Below the pieces are notes generated by a model. That model did no database searches. It was not told the origin of the DNA and saw only the letters and a list, made by a program, of their open reading frames with translations. The position numbers were made by a program, and so were the translations under genes. Of a DNA stretch of 6,778 nucleotides, positions 5,979 to 6,778 are shown in pieces. The first letter of the stretch is position 1. Each line of letters begins with the position of its first letter. The stretch comes from an uncultured Clostridia bacterium. Lineage in GTDB: Bacteria; Bacillota; Clostridia; RUG12999. The stretch covers positions 1 through 6,778 of the forward strand of contig CALLNG010000151.1 of NCBI GenBank assembly GCA_938005345.1. Reading direction: 5' to 3'.

Positions 5979-6778
5979 ATGAAGTTAGAAAACAGCAAGG
6001 TCATGGCAGAGCGGGCGCATAAGACCGTATACCGGTGCGGCGACAGTGTGGTAAAAGTGTTTCATGAAGACCATCCCAAGTCGGACGTGTTCAATGAAGC
6101 GCTCAACCATGCCAGAGTGGAGGAAACGGGCCTGAATATTCCCAAGGTGCAGGAAGTGGGAAAAGTGGATGGCAAATGGGCCATATCCATTGAATATGTC
6201 GAAGGGGAAACAATGGCCGATTTGATGAAAAAACATCCGGAAAAACTGGATGAATATTTGAACTTGTTTGTGGATTTGCAGCTGGAAATTCATGCGAAAA
6301 AATCGCCTTTGCTGGGTAAATTGAAAGACAAATTGATTCGTCAGATTGACAGCCTGAAGGACGAACTGGACGCGACTGCACGTTATGAGCTGCACACGCG
6401 CCTGGATGGTATGCCCAAACACGCGAAGGTGTGTCACGGGGACTTTAACCCCTCCAACGTCATCATTAATGACCGGGGTGCATTTATCATTGACTGGTCC
6501 CATGCAACGCAGGGCAATGCGAGTGCCGATGCCGCAATGACCTACTTGCTTTTTGCACTGGAATCGGAAGAGCTGGCAGAAAAATACAATGAGACTCAGC
6601 CAAACGTGACCATTACCTTTAATGCAGACAGCTCAGGCACTCTGCTTACTCAGATTCAGGAAGGATATGAGTGCGATATCTTCTTCTCTGCGGCGCAGAA
6701 GCAGATGGATGATCTGGAAGCGGATGGGCTTGTGAAGGAAGGAACCCGTGCCAACGTCGTCAACAATCAGGTGGTCGT
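5979..6778 (+). CDS. Phosphotransferase (APH/choline-kinase-like) joined in frame to a ModA-like segment; 3' end beyond the window
   Basis: The frame starts at an ATG with AAGGAGG eight bases upstream and stays open to the window end (266 codons). Residues 1 to about 200 look like the aminoglycoside phosphotransferase/choline kinase fold. They show an N-lobe with YRCGDSVVKVF (Lys26 a candidate ATP-binding lysine), IEYVEGETMADLM at the hinge, the catalytic loop CHGDFNPSN (His153, Asp155, Asn160), and the metal-binding IIDWSHA (Asp172). The substrate cannot be told; many such clostridial proteins are not resistance enzymes. Near residue 200, in ELAEKYNE, the sequence turns into a molybdate-binding-protein pattern. 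The family's kinase C-terminal helices are therefore missing. A fusion of a cytoplasmic kinase to an exported protein lacking its signal peptide makes no obvious sense, so I suspect recombination or an assembly join. The kinase follows adhE by 67 bases and could be cotranscribed. Confidence 0.75.
   Translation, partial: MKLENSKVMAERAHKTVYRCGDSVVKVFHEDHPKSDVFNEALNHARVEETGLNIPKVQEVGKVDGKWAISIEYVEGETMADLMKKHPEKLDEYLNLFVDLQLEIHAKKSPLLGKLKDKLIRQIDSLKDELDATARYELHTRLDGMPKHAKVCHGDFNPSNVIINDRGAFIIDWSHATQGNASADAAMTYLLFALESEELAEKYNETQPNVTITFNADSSGTLLTQIQEGYECDIFFSAAQKQMDDLEADGLVKEGTRANVVNNQVV
6576..6778 (+). other. ModA-like molybdate-binding domain segment lacking its N-terminus
   Basis: From about codon 200 of the open frame the product reads as ModA, the periplasmic or lipoprotein molybdate receptor of the ModABC importer. 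Seen are AEKYNETQPNVTITFN, the SSGTL ligand-loop motif, TQIQEG, the characteristic CDIFFSAAQKQMDDLE, and a Thr-Arg-x-Asn segment leading into NNQVV. Missing are the signal peptide, the first strand and the AAAS molybdate-binding loop that normally precede the AEKY helix. It could therefore not bind molybdate normally as it stands. The window ends within the domain. Confidence 0.75.

Noticed and set aside
4787..6004. Long minus-strand open frame (405 codons) under adhE and the kinase gene start
   Set aside because: It is an antisense shadow of well-supported plus-strand genes; its composition is low-complexity (rich in His, Phe and Arg) and it has no family features.
1..6778. CRISPR array, tRNA or rRNA gene
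   Set aside because: No regularly spaced repeats, no tRNA T-loop/anticodon arrangement and no rRNA-like segment were seen.

Overview
The window reads as a stretch of a spore-forming, anaerobic Firmicute (class Clostridia). The reasons are a dipicolinate synthase gene, a SpoIVCA-type large serine recombinase with a promoter resembling the sporulation sigma-E consensus, a fermentative bifunctional AdhE behind Rex-like operator sites, and strong AGGAGG ribosome binding sites. No organism can be named from the sequence alone.

Layout. 1-294 (+): 3' end of bioY (biotin ECF transporter S component). 382-411: a bidirectional terminator between convergent bioY and dpaB. 422-1003 (-): dpaB, dipicolinate synthase subunit B. 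1127-1264 (-): only the last 45 codons of dpaA, the subunit A gene. 1251-2747 (-): an intact 498-residue serine recombinase whose last codons and stop codon run into the dpaA remnant. 2748-3301: a divergent intergenic region with a sigma-E-like promoter facing left and two sigma-70/sigma-A-like promoters facing right, the second bracketed by near-identical inverted Rex-like operators. 3302-5911 (+): adhE, 869 residues, all catalytic residues present. 5925-5947: a GC-rich hairpin. 5979 to the window end (+): an open frame that begins as an aminoglycoside/choline phosphotransferase-like kinase and switches in frame, near base 6580, to a ModA-like molybdate-binding domain that lacks its N-terminus.

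Most important observation. dpaA is cut near its 3' end exactly where a SpoIVCA-type recombinase gene begins to flank it. This is the arrangement of the sporulation intervening elements (skin in sigK; vfbin in spoVFB of Bacillus weihenstephanensis), which are excised in the mother cell to rebuild a sporulation gene. Here the target would be the dipicolinate synthase operon. The recombinase would be made under sigma-E, excise the element, and rejoin dpaA so that the dpaA-dpaB operon can be expressed for spore DPA synthesis. The 5' part of dpaA is not in the window, so an element extending right past base 6778 (adhE and the kinase then being cargo), a rearranged relic, and a mis-assembly all remain possible. 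The abrupt kinase/ModA switch at the right end is a reason to check the assembly.
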